Below, piece after piece: positions 8,484-17,619 of a stretch of DNA of 64,000 nt. Below the pieces are notes generated by a model. That model saw only the letters and a program-made list of their open reading frames with translations, searched no databases and was not told the DNA's origin. The position numbers were made by a program, and so were the translations under genes. How positions within the stretch are numbered: position 1 is the first letter of the stretch; each line of letters starts with the position of its first letter. The DNA is from Exobacillus caeni (GTDB taxonomy: Bacteria > Bacillota > Bacilli > Bacillales > Guptibacillaceae): positions 248,001-312,000 of the forward strand of contig NZ_SWLG01000004.1 in NCBI RefSeq assembly GCF_005747095.1. Reading direction: 5' to 3'.

Positions 8484-10316
8484 ATGGGTTTTTTCTCCCC
8501 TTCATTCTTTTGGCTGAGCGGTTTTCTTGCTGTTTTGGTCGCAATGTATTTGTTTCGCAAACAATTTGAAGAAAAAGTTATTCCTTCCACACTATTGTGG
8601 GAGCAGGTTATCCAGGAATGGCAGGCGAACAAATGGTGGCGGAAGCTTCAGCAAAGTTTACTCCTGCTCCTTCAGCTCTTATTTTTAATTTTACTTATCT
8701 TTTCGCTCGTAAAACCGTACCTCCCAGGTAAAGGTATTGAGGGAGAGCAGCTGGTTGTTATTATGGATACCTCTGCTTCGATGAATGCAAAAGAAAATGA
8801 TAAGACGAAATTTGAAGCTTCAAAAATAAAAGTAAAAGAACTGGTTGATAACCTGGGAAGCGGGCAGGAAGTGACTGTCATCGCAGCCCAACAATCGCCT
8901 CATCTTCTGATGGCGAGGGAATCAGATAAGCATAAAATAAAAAGGCTGATAGATGGGTTGAAACTATCCTATGAAGAACAAAACATGGACGAATCCCTCA
9001 GCCTTGCTGCCTCACTCATACATAACGAAACCGGCGAAATCCATGTCTTCACTGACTATCTCAAGAAGGAAACGATTGACAGGAGGTTCATTTCGTCAAT
9101 GCTCGTTGTTCATCAAACAGATGGCATGGCAAATAACGTGTCATTGCGCACGTTTGGTGTTGCAAGGAACGGTGATGCCGTTTCAGCTGTCGCAACCATG
9201 GTTAATGAATCGAATGAGCCTGTTTCCTTTGGCCTTACAGTATTGAACGGCGAAGATGTTTTAGAGGAAAAGAAGGAAACCATTCCTGCCAATTCCAGTA
9301 AGCTTATCAAAATGGAAGGCATGCCGATCAAAGATTATTATAAAGCGATGCTAGATGTTTCGGATGACTATGGGCTGGATAACGAGAAGTTTGCCTTTCT
9401 TGAAGAACAACGATCTTCAGAAATTATTCTTGCGGGCAACACGAGTCCTTTTATTGAAAAAGCAGTTTCATTTTTAGGAGAAGACGTAACAGCTGTGTCT
9501 CCGGATCAAAATGGAGAATATCATTTCGTACAAAGCAAAGAAGCGGTCTACTTTCTTTCAAACATACCGGAAACCCAGTGGCCAAAAGGACCAAAGGTAA
9601 TTGTTTCCCCTGCAAAAGAGGGAAGATATAACATGAAAGACAAGAAGGAACTGTCCGATAAGCTAACGGTCGTTCAAGAAGACCCTGTGCTGGAATTTGT
9701 AGAAATGGAGAATGTGTTTATTCAAAAAGCATTTCCCATCCAATCTAGCGATCTCTCTCCACTCGTTGTGAGCGGGGATATTCCAGTCATCAGTAAAGGG
9801 CAGCATAACGGGGACACGGTGATCTTCCTTTCCTTTGATTTAAAAGACTCTGACTGGCCGCTTCATCCTGGTTTTCCGATTTTTATTCGAAACAGTGTTG
9901 AAGAACTAACAGTACAAAAAAAGATGCTTGGCTACTTTCAGCCATCTGAACAAAGAGAAGTTTCTCTGCTATCAGGAGTGAAAAAAGCCAGAGTTCATTC
10001 GGCAGACAAAGAGAATGGCACTGGAGAAATCAACCTTAACGCGGGGATGTTAAAAGCGCCTTCCGAACCCGGTTTTTACCAACTGGAAGAAACAGGGGAA
10101 GGCGGCAAAACAAGAAGCAGGTACTTAACAGTGTCCCTGCCAGAGCATGAGCAATCTGTAAAGAGCGGGAAACCTTTTTCCATTGAAGCAGGAGATAATA
10201 GAAGAGCACCAGAACAAACAGGTCTTCATTTTATTTGGAAATGGTTCGCATTATTCGCCTTCATTATTCTAGTGATCGAATGGGAGGTGTACAGGCGTGG
10301 CCTTTCAATTCGATAA
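8484..10316 (+). CDS. BatA-type membrane protein with VWA domain
   Basis: 610 residues. Two N-terminal helices (about 5-22 and 58-78) are arranged as in Aerotolerance/BatA N-terminal domains. A VWA domain follows with MIDAS motif MDTSASMN near residue 94. The rest is a long extracytoplasmic stretch, ending with a C-terminal membrane helix (about 587-604). The start has GTGAGGTGATTTTT upstream. The 3' end overlaps the next VWA gene by 20 bp. A metal-dependent VWA exposed outside the membrane would bind protein partners after MoxR action; the partner is unknown. Confidence 0.8.
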   Translation: MGFFSPSFFWLSGFLAVLVAMYLFRKQFEEKVIPSTLLWEQVIQEWQANKWWRKLQQSLLLLLQLLFLILLIFSLVKPYLPGKGIEGEQLVVIMDTSASMNAKENDKTKFEASKIKVKELVDNLGSGQEVTVIAAQQSPHLLMARESDKHKIKRLIDGLKLSYEEQNMDESLSLAASLIHNETGEIHVFTDYLKKETIDRRFISSMLVVHQTDGMANNVSLRTFGVARNGDAVSAVATMVNESNEPVSFGLTVLNGEDVLEEKKETIPANSSKLIKMEGMPIKDYYKAMLDVSDDYGLDNEKFAFLEEQRSSEIILAGNTSPFIEKAVSFLGEDVTAVSPDQNGEYHFVQSKEAVYFLSNIPETQWPKGPKVIVSPAKEGRYNMKDKKELSDKLTVVQEDPVLEFVEMENVFIQKAFPIQSSDLSPLVVSGDIPVISKGQHNGDTVIFLSFDLKDSDWPLHPGFPIFIRNSVEELTVQKKMLGYFQPSEQREVSLLSGVKKARVHSADKENGTGEINLNAGMLKAPSEPGFYQLEETGEGGKTRSRYLTVSLPEHEQSVKSGKPFSIEAGDNRRAPEQTGLHFIWKWFALFAFIILVIEWEVYRRGLSIR

Positions 10317-13116
10317 TCCATACTGGTTGCTGCTTTTTCTACCGGGACTTGTTGGGATTGTGTTATACGCACTCAGGATTCAACGGCCGATCAATTACGA
10401 GCAGCGATCTCTTCTTGGAGTAAGGACGTTCATTGTGATTTGCCTTGTTACAGCGATTGCCGGGCTTCAGGTAATGGTCCCTCAACAGGGTGTTTCTACC
10501 GTGTTTGTAGTCGACCGGTCTGATAGTGTTAGTAAACAAGAGAATGAGATGGTTTTAAAGCTAAAGGAAGCAGTAAAGTCGAAGCAGGAGGATGACCAAT
10601 TCGCAGTTATAGCAGCAGGAAAGAACGCTGAAGTGGAGTTATCACTGCAAAAAGAGACAAGAGCGATATCCGGGTTCCACACTATCGTTGAACCCGGTCA
10701 TACTGGCCTATCAAATGGTTTACGCCTTGGGGGGAGTCTGCTATCCGCTGGAGACCGGGGAAGGGTTGTCCTTTTATCCGATGGCAATGAGACGACAGGG
10801 AATGCTGTTCAGCAGGCGGGTTTTTTGAAGCAACAGGGCATCAGGGTAGATGTTCTTCCGGTAGAACCGAGGTACGGGGAAGATGTGGCAGTTGAAACGG
10901 CGGAAATCTCTCCTTCTTTATACGTCGGAGAAACAGCTTCCCTAACTGTTATCGTTAAAAGCAATATCGAGGCGAACAGCAGAATAAGAGTTTATGAGGA
11001 TAACAGGATCATTGGTGATCAAAGGGTAGAAGTAAGGAAAGGAAGCAACGAATACGCCTTTGAAGTAAACGTAGAAGAACCCGGTTTCCATCAGTACAGA
11101 GCCGAGATTTTATCAGATAAAGATACGATAACAGAAAATAATGAAACCTTTACCATTTCAGAGGTAAAGGGAACTCCGAGAGTCCTTGTAGTTGAGGGAA
11201 CAGGAGGAGAAGGGGCAAACCTTACAACAGCGTTAAAATCCACTGAGATGCAAGTTGAAACGATCCAGCCTGAACTCCTTCCTACTAATCTTGCAGCCTA
11301 CTTACAATACAAAACGATTGTGTTTGCCAATGTATCTGCCACTAAGGTTACACAAAAACAAATGGATCTTATCCATAGCGCGGTCAAGGATTTTGGGACA
11401 GGTTTCATCATGACGGGAGGAGACAACAGCTTTGGCCTTGGTGGCTATTTTAAAACGCCGATCGAAAAGGTCCTCCCGGTAGAGATGGATTTAAAAGGGA
11501 AAAAGGAACTCCCATCTCTCGGTATGGTGATCGTTCTTGATCGTTCCGGAAGCATGTCTGGATATAAACTGCAGCTTGCAAAAGAGGCCGCAGCCCGTTC
11601 TGTGGAATTGCTGCGCGATAAAGATACGTTAGGATTCATCGCATTTGATGACAGGCCGTGGCAAATTATCGATACGAAACCAATCGCTAATAAAAAGAAA
11701 GCGATGGGAAAAGTCAGGTCGATTACAGCGGGAGGCGGAACGGAAATCTTTACATCGCTTGACCTGGCCTATCAGCAATTGAAGCCGCTAAAACTACAGC
11801 GGAAACATATCATTCTGCTTACAGACGGACAGTCTGCAACGAATAGTGATTACCTTACAACCATTGAAAACGGGAAAGAAGATAACATTACGCTTTCAAC
11901 CGTAGCGATCGGTAGCGATGCAGACGGAATCCTGCTGGAAGAACTTGCAGGGGCAGGAGGGGGCAGGTATTACGATGTCCAGGATGCGAGCACGATTCCG
12001 AGCATTTTATCCAGGGAAACGGTGTTGACGACCCGTACGTATATTGAGAATGATCCTTTTTATCCAAAAGTGATTCAGGGTAACGAGTGGCAGCATCATT
12101 TTGCGGAAGGGATGCCTGAGATGAACGCCTATGTTGCCACTACGCCAAAGTCCAGGGCGGAGACTGCGTTAGTAAGCGGAAAAGAAGATCCGATTCTTAC
12201 ATCCTGGCAATACGGACTTGGACGAAGTATCGCCTGGAGCTCTGACTTGAAAGGGGAATGGTCGGGAGAGTGGCCATCCTGGGATAACTGGGCAACATTT
12301 TGGAATGATCTTGTGACATGGACTTTTCCCAAGTATGAAAATCAAGTCTACGAAATAGAGAAGAACATTGAAGGGGATCAAGTGAAGATTCTGATCGATT
12401 CGAAAGGCAAGAGTTCCCTTCCATTAAAGGCCACAATCGTAGATAACAATGGGCGGGAGCAAGAGCCGAAAGTAAAAGCGACCGCACCTGGAAAGTATGA
12501 GGTAGACTTTACGGGGAGTCCCGGTGTTTATTCTGTTCAACTAAGCGAAATGTCCGGGGATAATGTAACGAGTATGTTTAAAACCGGTATCGCTGTCCCC
12601 TATTCGGATGAATATCGGATAAAACCGGTCAACACGCAGAAACTGAGAGAAATCGCCGAAGCAGGAGGGGGAGTGGTCCTGTCCTCCCCGGAACAGGCAT
12701 TTGAACGAAATCTGGCAAACTCTTATCTTGTCCAATCCATATCTCACTGGTTACTATTTCTAGCCTTTGCTTTATTCTTTTTAGATGTAGCGATAAGAAG
12801 GTTTGGATTTGCGCCGTTAAGCCGGTTTGTTGATCGAAAAGAGCAAAAGCTTAAGGAAGAATCGACTAGGCAGAAACAAAAAAGCACAGCCATGCAGCAG
12901 TTAAAGCATGCTTCAAAAACCAGGACAAAAAGAGAAAAGAAGCCAGGGGATGAAAACAGCATAGAAAACAAGCCTGTTCAACAGAAACAGCGTGTAACAG
13001 AGAAAATGACGGAACAACCAGTAAGGAAGGTAAGTCAGAAGAAGAAAACATCTGAACTATCGAAGGAAGAAAGAATGAACAGGCTCCTGAATGCCAAAAA
13101 CAAGCGGAAACTCTAA
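10297..13116 (+). CDS. large membrane protein with two VWA domains and a glutamine-amidotransferase-like region
   Basis: 939 residues, GTG start behind GGGAGGTG. Two N-terminal helices precede a VWA-like domain with DRSDS at residue 73. A region around 300-400 looks like the class I amidotransferase-like fold often seen in such proteins, and a second VWA domain has a full MIDAS motif LDRSGSMSG at 415. A C-terminal helix lies near 815-835, followed by a ~90-residue tail very rich in Lys/Arg/Gln that should be cytoplasmic. It is the last gene of the operon and a terminator follows. Large BatA-like proteins of this kind occur with MoxR and DUF58; the function is undefined. Confidence 0.8.
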   Translation: MAFQFDNPYWLLLFLPGLVGIVLYALRIQRPINYEQRSLLGVRTFIVICLVTAIAGLQVMVPQQGVSTVFVVDRSDSVSKQENEMVLKLKEAVKSKQEDDQFAVIAAGKNAEVELSLQKETRAISGFHTIVEPGHTGLSNGLRLGGSLLSAGDRGRVVLLSDGNETTGNAVQQAGFLKQQGIRVDVLPVEPRYGEDVAVETAEISPSLYVGETASLTVIVKSNIEANSRIRVYEDNRIIGDQRVEVRKGSNEYAFEVNVEEPGFHQYRAEILSDKDTITENNETFTISEVKGTPRVLVVEGTGGEGANLTTALKSTEMQVETIQPELLPTNLAAYLQYKTIVFANVSATKVTQKQMDLIHSAVKDFGTGFIMTGGDNSFGLGGYFKTPIEKVLPVEMDLKGKKELPSLGMVIVLDRSGSMSGYKLQLAKEAAARSVELLRDKDTLGFIAFDDRPWQIIDTKPIANKKKAMGKVRSITAGGGTEIFTSLDLAYQQLKPLKLQRKHIILLTDGQSATNSDYLTTIENGKEDNITLSTVAIGSDADGILLEELAGAGGGRYYDVQDASTIPSILSRETVLTTRTYIENDPFYPKVIQGNEWQHHFAEGMPEMNAYVATTPKSRAETALVSGKEDPILTSWQYGLGRSIAWSSDLKGEWSGEWPSWDNWATFWNDLVTWTFPKYENQVYEIEKNIEGDQVKILIDSKGKSSLPLKATIVDNNGREQEPKVKATAPGKYEVDFTGSPGVYSVQLSEMSGDNVTSMFKTGIAVPYSDEYRIKPVNTQKLREIAEAGGGVVLSSPEQAFERNLANSYLVQSISHWLLFLAFALFFLDVAIRRFGFAPLSRFVDRKEQKLKEESTRQKQKSTAMQQLKHASKTRTKREKKPGDENSIENKPVQQKQRVTEKMTEQPVRKVSQKKKTSELSKEERMNRLLNAKNKRKL

Positions 13117-13120
13117 AAAC

Positions 13121-13155
13121 AATCCGGGGAGATGCCAAAGTTCCTCGGATTTTTT
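13121..13155 (+). terminator. rho-independent terminator closing the MoxR/VWA operon
   Basis: AATCCGGGGA pairs with TCCTCGGATT (one G-T pair) around a ~10-nt loop and is followed by a T run. It lies 5 bp after the stop of the last operon gene. Confidence 0.8.
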
Positions 13156-13207
13156 GCGTCTGCAATGATAGAATAAACCATAGAGAAGCTTAGTAAAGGG
13201 GCATTCA

Positions 13208-14578
13208 ATGATGTTTACTTCCGATAAGCGAATTAAAACAGAAATACTTGAAACGGTTATTGATAACGCTTTCCAATGGTTTGTTGTAGTAGACAGAAAT
13301 GGAATCGTTACCTATATGAACAAATCGTATTGCAAGTTCCTTGGATATTCAAACGAACAGGTAATAGGAAAACATGTGACTGATGTAATTGAGAATACAA
13401 GGATGCATATTGTCGCCCGTACTGGAAAAGAAGAACTTGCAGACCTTCAATATATTAGAGGGAATTACATGATTGCCAACCGTCTCCCGATTGTTCATGA
13501 AGGGAAAGTGATCGGGGCAGTAGGAATCGTTATTTTCCGGGACACAGAAGAATGGAAGAAAATGAACAGCCATATTAAAGGTCTGTTGTCAGAGCTTGAG
13601 TATTACCGAAACCAGATGAAAGACCAGAGCGGTGCCAAATACTCCCTGCACGATATCGTGGGAGAGTCGATTCAAATCAAAGAGTTAAAGGAAAGGGTCA
13701 AACAAGTGGCTCCCGGTGATATTTCCGTTCTGATTCGGGGAGAGAGCGGAACAGGGAAAGAGTTGTTTGCCCACAGCATCCACCAATTAAGCGAACGAAA
13801 CAATAAACCGTTTGTAAAAGTGAATTGCGGCGCTATTCCTGATCAATTACTTGAATCAGAGCTCTTCGGTTATGAAGAAGGGGCATTTACAGGGGCAAAG
13901 AAAGGCGGGAAGATCGGAAAGTTTAAGCTTGCAGATGGGGGCACGATCTTTTTAGATGAAATTGGAGATATGCCACTGAACATGCAGGTCAAATTGCTGA
14001 GAGTTTTACAGGAAAAAGAAGTGGAGGCAATAGGTTCAGTAAAACCGGAAAAGATTGATGTCCGAGTCATATGCGCCACGAATCGACCGCTGGAAAAGAT
14101 GGTGGAGGAAAACCGTTTTAGGGAAGATCTTTTCTATCGCATAAACGTCATACAAATGGTCATCCCTCCATTAAGGGAAAGGCTCGCTGACGTTAAAGAA
14201 CTTGCCCGTCATTTCCTGATAAAAAACGCTGCTCGAACCGGAAAAAGAGTAACTTCGTTTGAAGAAAAGGTGCTTGATGTTCTGATTCAGCATAACTGGC
14301 CTGGAAATGCCAGGGAACTGGAAAACGTCGTAGAAGCTGCTGTGCATTTAAGCAGGGGAGAACAAATAATGATGGACTCTCTGCCTGATTACTTAAAAGA
14401 AAGTCCGAGCCTTGCGATCGGGCAGAAGAGCTTGAAGGAAATTTTAGAGGAAACGGAACGCAAAGCGATCGAAGCCAGCTTAAAGCGTTATGAGAACGAC
14501 AAACTAAAAGCAGCGAAAGCACTCGGGATTGGAAAATCCAGTTTTTACGAAAAGCTAAAAAAGTATAACATGACATAA
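13208..14578 (+). CDS. sigma-54-dependent activator, PAS-AAA+-Fis type, of 3-hydroxybutyrate catabolism
   Basis: 456 residues: PAS sensor (about 15-125), AAA+ domain with Walker A GESGTGKE (~178-185), the sigma-54 contact loop GAFTGA at 225-230, Walker B GGTIFLDEIGDMP, and a C-terminal Fis-like helix-turn-helix (KAAKALGIGKSSFYEKLKK). It therefore activates SigL (sigma-54) RNA polymerase from an upstream site. It sits directly before a CoA-transferase operon that has a -24/-12 promoter and three copies of a palindromic site, so that operon is the probable target. It is plausibly a BdhR-type regulator. The PAS ligand is not visible. Confidence 0.9.
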   Translation: MMFTSDKRIKTEILETVIDNAFQWFVVVDRNGIVTYMNKSYCKFLGYSNEQVIGKHVTDVIENTRMHIVARTGKEELADLQYIRGNYMIANRLPIVHEGKVIGAVGIVIFRDTEEWKKMNSHIKGLLSELEYYRNQMKDQSGAKYSLHDIVGESIQIKELKERVKQVAPGDISVLIRGESGTGKELFAHSIHQLSERNNKPFVKVNCGAIPDQLLESELFGYEEGAFTGAKKGGKIGKFKLADGGTIFLDEIGDMPLNMQVKLLRVLQEKEVEAIGSVKPEKIDVRVICATNRPLEKMVEENRFREDLFYRINVIQMVIPPLRERLADVKELARHFLIKNAARTGKRVTSFEEKVLDVLIQHNWPGNARELENVVEAAVHLSRGEQIMMDSLPDYLKESPSLAIGQKSLKEILEETERKAIEASLKRYENDKLKAAKALGIGKSSFYEKLKKYNMT

Positions 14579-14583
14579 TTAAA

Positions 14584-14627
14584 TTCCAGAATACCGGAAA
14601 ACTTTCCGGTATTCTGGAATTTTGTTT
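14584..14627 (+). promoter_or_regulatory. pair of activator (UAS) palindromes, also a terminator-like hairpin
   Basis: TTCCAGAATACCGGAA (14584-14599) and its exact reverse complement TTCCGGTATTCTGGAA (14604-14619) lie 20 bp apart, about two helical turns. Each is itself nearly palindromic. Together they form a long perfect stem followed by a T-rich stretch just after the regulator stop, so the element may double as terminator of the regulator gene. A third copy lies at 14695-14710. Confidence 0.75.
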
Positions 14628-14694
14628 TTCTTCCTACAGAATAAACGATTTTTTTCGACAAGGCCTGTCCAAATCAGGTTTTCATTCCAGAAAT

Positions 14695-14710
14695 CCGGAA
14701 AAGCGAACGA
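14695..14710 (+). promoter_or_regulatory. third activator (UAS) palindrome
   Basis: TTCCAGAAATCCGGAA is the same quasi-palindrome as the pair at 14584-14619 and lies 54 bp upstream of the -24 element, a usual distance for a sigma-54 enhancer site. It is not part of a hairpin terminator, which argues that the motif is a protein binding site. Confidence 0.7.
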
Positions 14711-14739
14711 TAAAAAAATGACAAATGTGTGAAAGGGCT

Positions 14740-14753
14740 TTCATTTTCAGCCG
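14740..14753. promoter_or_regulatory. cre-like palindrome near the sigma-54 promoter
   Basis: TGAAAGGGCTTTCA fits the CcpA operator consensus TGWAARCGYTWNCW except for the first base of the central CG. It lies between the activator site and the -24 box, where a repressor could block contact. The central mismatch makes this tentative. Confidence 0.35.
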
Positions 14754-14763
14754 TTTTTAAAAG

Positions 14764-14780
14764 TTGGCACAGTTCTTGCA
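14764..14780 (+). promoter_or_regulatory. sigma-54 (-24/-12) promoter of the scoAB operon
   Basis: TTGGCAC, five bases, then TTGCA matches the sigma-54 consensus TTGGCACGNNNNTTGCW at every defined base except the G after CAC. The -12 element ends 40 bp before the scoA ATG. Confidence 0.9.
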
Positions 14781-14820
14781 AATTAAACAGGCAGAAAGGT
14801 TAAAGGAGTGACAAAGACAG

Positions 14821-15510
14821 ATGAAGCAAATCGTATCTTCGTTTTCAGAAGCAGTAAAAGAAATCAAGGATGGAGCAACGATTATGGTAGGAGGATTCGG
14901 GCTTGTAGGTATTCCCGAAAACCTTATTCTTGCTCTAGTGGAATCAAAGGTTAAAGACCTCACCATCGTTTCAAACAATTGCGGTGTTGATGATTGGGGA
15001 CTAGGTCTTTTGTTGAAAAACAAGCAGATCAAAAAGATGGTTGGTTCTTATGTTGGTGAAAATAAGGAATTTGAACGCCAGGTGATCTCCGGGGAAATCG
15101 AAGTGGAGCTAACTCCTCAGGGAACGCTTGCCGAGAAAATACGTGCAGGCGGTGCAGGCATTCCTGCATTTTACACTCCTGCTGGTGTCGGAACGCCACT
15201 CGCAGAAGGAAGGGAAACAAGAGTTTTTGGTGAGAAGGAATATTTGCTTGAAGAAGGGCTGACAGCTGATTTCAGCTTAGTGAGAGCGGCTAAGGCGGAT
15301 AAGATGGGCAATCTTGTCTACAACAAGACAGCAAGGAATTTCAACCCGATGATTGCGGCTGCCGGAAAAGTGACGATCGCAGAGGTGGAAGAGCTGGTCG
15401 AGCCAGGTGAAATAGATCCTGATGATGTGCATACTCCGGGAATTTACGTACAAAAACTGATCGTAGGTCAACAAGAAAAACGAATTGAACGACTTACCAC
15501 TCGTTCTTAA
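14821..15510 (+). CDS. scoA: 3-oxoacid (acetoacetyl) CoA-transferase subunit A
   Basis: 229 residues, the normal size of the alpha subunit of SCOT-type transferases. The glycine-rich CoA loop [13 protein letters not shown] (residues ~23-35) and the [20 protein letters not shown] segment are characteristic. The enzyme moves CoA from succinyl-CoA to acetoacetate, giving acetoacetyl-CoA. The ATG follows an AAGGAG site and the beta subunit gene is 21 bp downstream. Position behind the -24/-12 promoter implies SigL control. In Bacillus subtilis scoAB sits with yxjC and yxjF, as here. Confidence 0.93.
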   Translation: MKQIVSSFSEAVKEIKDGATIMVGGFGLVGIPENLILALVESKVKDLTIVSNNCGVDDWGLGLLLKNKQIKKMVGSYVGENKEFERQVISGEIEVELTPQGTLAEKIRAGGAGIPAFYTPAGVGTPLAEGRETRVFGEKEYLLEEGLTADFSLVRAAKADKMGNLVYNKTARNFNPMIAAAGKVTIAEVEELVEPGEIDPDDVHTPGIYVQKLIVGQQEKRIERLTTRS

Positions 15511-15531
15511 CCTGGATAAGGAGGACTAACA

Positions 15532-16206
15532 ATGGCTGGGAAAATAGATAAAGCAGCGATTCGCGAAAAAATCGCTCGACGTGCTGAAAAGGAAATTGAA
15601 AACGGTTACTACGTAAACCTTGGTATAGGAATGCCGACACTTGTGGCGAACCATATTCCTGATGATAAAACGGTTGTGCTTCAATCAGAAAACGGATTGT
15701 TAGGGATAGGGCCTTATCCAACAGAAGGACAGGTTGATCCCGACCTCATCAATGCCGGAAAGGAAACGGTGACAGCGATGAAAGGGGCTTCTTTTTTCGA
15801 CAGCGCCGAGTCGTTCTCGATGATTCGCGGAGGCCATATCGATGTTGCGATTCTTGGTGGCATGGAAGTTTCAAAAAACGGAGATCTGGCCAATTGGATG
15901 ATCCCTGGAAAAATGATTAAAGGAATGGGCGGCGCGATGGACCTGGTTCATGGGGCAAAGAAGATCATTGTCATCATGGACCATGTCAACAAGTCCGGTG
16001 AACCTAAGATTTTAAATGACTGCAGCCTGCCGTTAACCGGACAGGGTGTCGTGGACAGAATTATAACAGAACGGGCTGTAATCGATGTGACTGCTAATGG
16101 TTTGGTGCTGGTCGAAGCAGCAAAGGGTTACTCGATTGAAGATATCAAAGAGTCTACGGAGCCAGAGCTTATTATTAGCGATAATGTGAAACTGGAAGCT
16201 TATTAA
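15532..16206 (+). CDS. scoB: 3-oxoacid (acetoacetyl) CoA-transferase subunit B
   Basis: 224 residues. The catalytic glutamate that forms the CoA thioester lies in [10 protein letters not shown] at residue 53, and [10 protein letters not shown] and [14 protein letters not shown] are typical of the beta subunit. It pairs with the preceding alpha subunit. The ATG is preceded by AAGGAGG. A GntP-family permease gene starts 28 bp later in the same operon. Confidence 0.94.
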   Translation: MAGKIDKAAIREKIARRAEKEIENGYYVNLGIGMPTLVANHIPDDKTVVLQSENGLLGIGPYPTEGQVDPDLINAGKETVTAMKGASFFDSAESFSMIRGGHIDVAILGGMEVSKNGDLANWMIPGKMIKGMGGAMDLVHGAKKIIVIMDHVNKSGEPKILNDCSLPLTGQGVVDRIITERAVIDVTANGLVLVEAAKGYSIEDIKESTEPELIISDNVKLEAY

Positions 16207-16234
16207 AATATTATTTTGATATGGGGGAAACAAA

Positions 16235-17554
16235 ATGTTAAGTATGATTGGTTTAATCGGGGGGCTGGCGCTCTTAATCATTTTAACGATGAGAGGAATG
16301 AACCTGTTAGTGGCAGGTCCTCTTTGTGCGCTGGTAGTTGCGGTATTAAGCGGAATGCCTCTTTTTCCGCAGATGGTAGGAGAAGGCGAAGCAAATTTTG
16401 TAGGCAACTATATGGCAGGGTTTTCAGGGTTTGTCGCTTCATGGTTCCCGATGTTCTTGCTTGGAGCAATCTTCGGGAAAGTAATGGAAGACAGTGGAGC
16501 GGCGGACAGCGTTTCAAAATGGGTCGTAGAGAAGCTTGGCATTAAGCAGGCTGTACTTGCAATCGTCATCGCATGTGCGATCTTAACTTACGGTGGAGTT
16601 AGTTTGTTTGTTGTAGCGTTTTCAGTGTACCCGATGGCAGTTAGTTTATTTAAGCAGGCTGACCTTCCAAGAAGGTTCATCCCTGCTGCACTTGCGTTCG
16701 GGTCTGTTACTTTTACGATGACTTCTGCCGGTTCTCCGGAAATCCAGAACTGGATTCCGATCGAGTACATGAACACAAGCCCTTATGCAGGCTGGGAAGT
16801 GAGTTTGATCGTGGCGGTATTCATGGCTGTCTTCGGTTATTGGTGGTTAAAGCGCATGATCAACAAAGCGCTTGATAAAGGGGAGAGGTTTGAATCGCGA
16901 AAAGGCGATCCAGAAGTAGAAAATCGCCCGCTTCCTAACCCGTTCATGGGACTTATCCCACTTGTAGTGGTGCTTGTAATCTCGTTCATCTTCCATGATT
17001 CATTAAAGCAATCTGCACTTATCATTGCACTTTTGGGCGGGGTTGTTACTACTTATCTATTGAACAGAAAATATTTCTCTAATTTCGGGCTTGCAGTTTC
17101 GGATGGAACACTGGGAGCATTGATCGCAATTGCTAATACTGCGGCAGTCGTCGGGTTCGGCGGCGTTGCGAAAGCCGTTCCTGCCTTTGAAACAGCGGTA
17201 GATATAATGACAAGCATTCCAGGAAGCCCGTTGATCGGCGGAGCGATTGCAGTCAGTGTTATCGCCGGTTTAACAGGTTCAGCATCTGGAGGCCAGGCGA
17301 TCGCGCTTCCGATTCTCGCACCACATTACATGGATATGGGTGTTAATGCAGAAGCGTTGCACCGGACAGTGGCGATCTCTTCCGGAGCACTGGATTCCCT
17401 GCCTCATAATGGGTATGTTGTTACAACGATTCGCGCGATCTGCGGAGAGTCCCATAGCGATGCATACGGTGCGGTAGGAGCGTTGACTGTTATCGTGCCT
17501 CTGATTGGATTGGCGCTTGCAATTATCTTATTCTCGTTAGGGTTTGGAGTTTAA
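16235..17554 (+). CDS. GntP-family permease, probable 3-hydroxybutyrate uptake (YxjC-like)
   Basis: 439 residues with 11-12 hydrophobic helices and the GntP-family GLTGSASGGQAIALPIL segment near residues 345-361. GntP members carry gluconate and other hydroxy acids by H+ symport. Placement between the CoA-transferase and 3-hydroxybutyrate dehydrogenase genes points to import of 3-hydroxybutyrate or acetoacetate, as in the yxjC-scoAB-yxjF set of B. subtilis. The start is an ATG behind GGGGGA. The substrate assignment is inference from context. Confidence 0.85.
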   Translation: MLSMIGLIGGLALLIILTMRGMNLLVAGPLCALVVAVLSGMPLFPQMVGEGEANFVGNYMAGFSGFVASWFPMFLLGAIFGKVMEDSGAADSVSKWVVEKLGIKQAVLAIVIACAILTYGGVSLFVVAFSVYPMAVSLFKQADLPRRFIPAALAFGSVTFTMTSAGSPEIQNWIPIEYMNTSPYAGWEVSLIVAVFMAVFGYWWLKRMINKALDKGERFESRKGDPEVENRPLPNPFMGLIPLVVVLVISFIFHDSLKQSALIIALLGGVVTTYLLNRKYFSNFGLAVSDGTLGALIAIANTAAVVGFGGVAKAVPAFETAVDIMTSIPGSPLIGGAIAVSVIAGLTGSASGGQAIALPILAPHYMDMGVNAEALHRTVAISSGALDSLPHNGYVVTTIRAICGESHSDAYGAVGALTVIVPLIGLALAIILFSLGFGV

Positions 17555-17619
17555 TATTGTAACTGTATTGTTCCACCCTACCGATATACTGAATTCATCA
17601 TTTGCCGGGAGGAATTACT

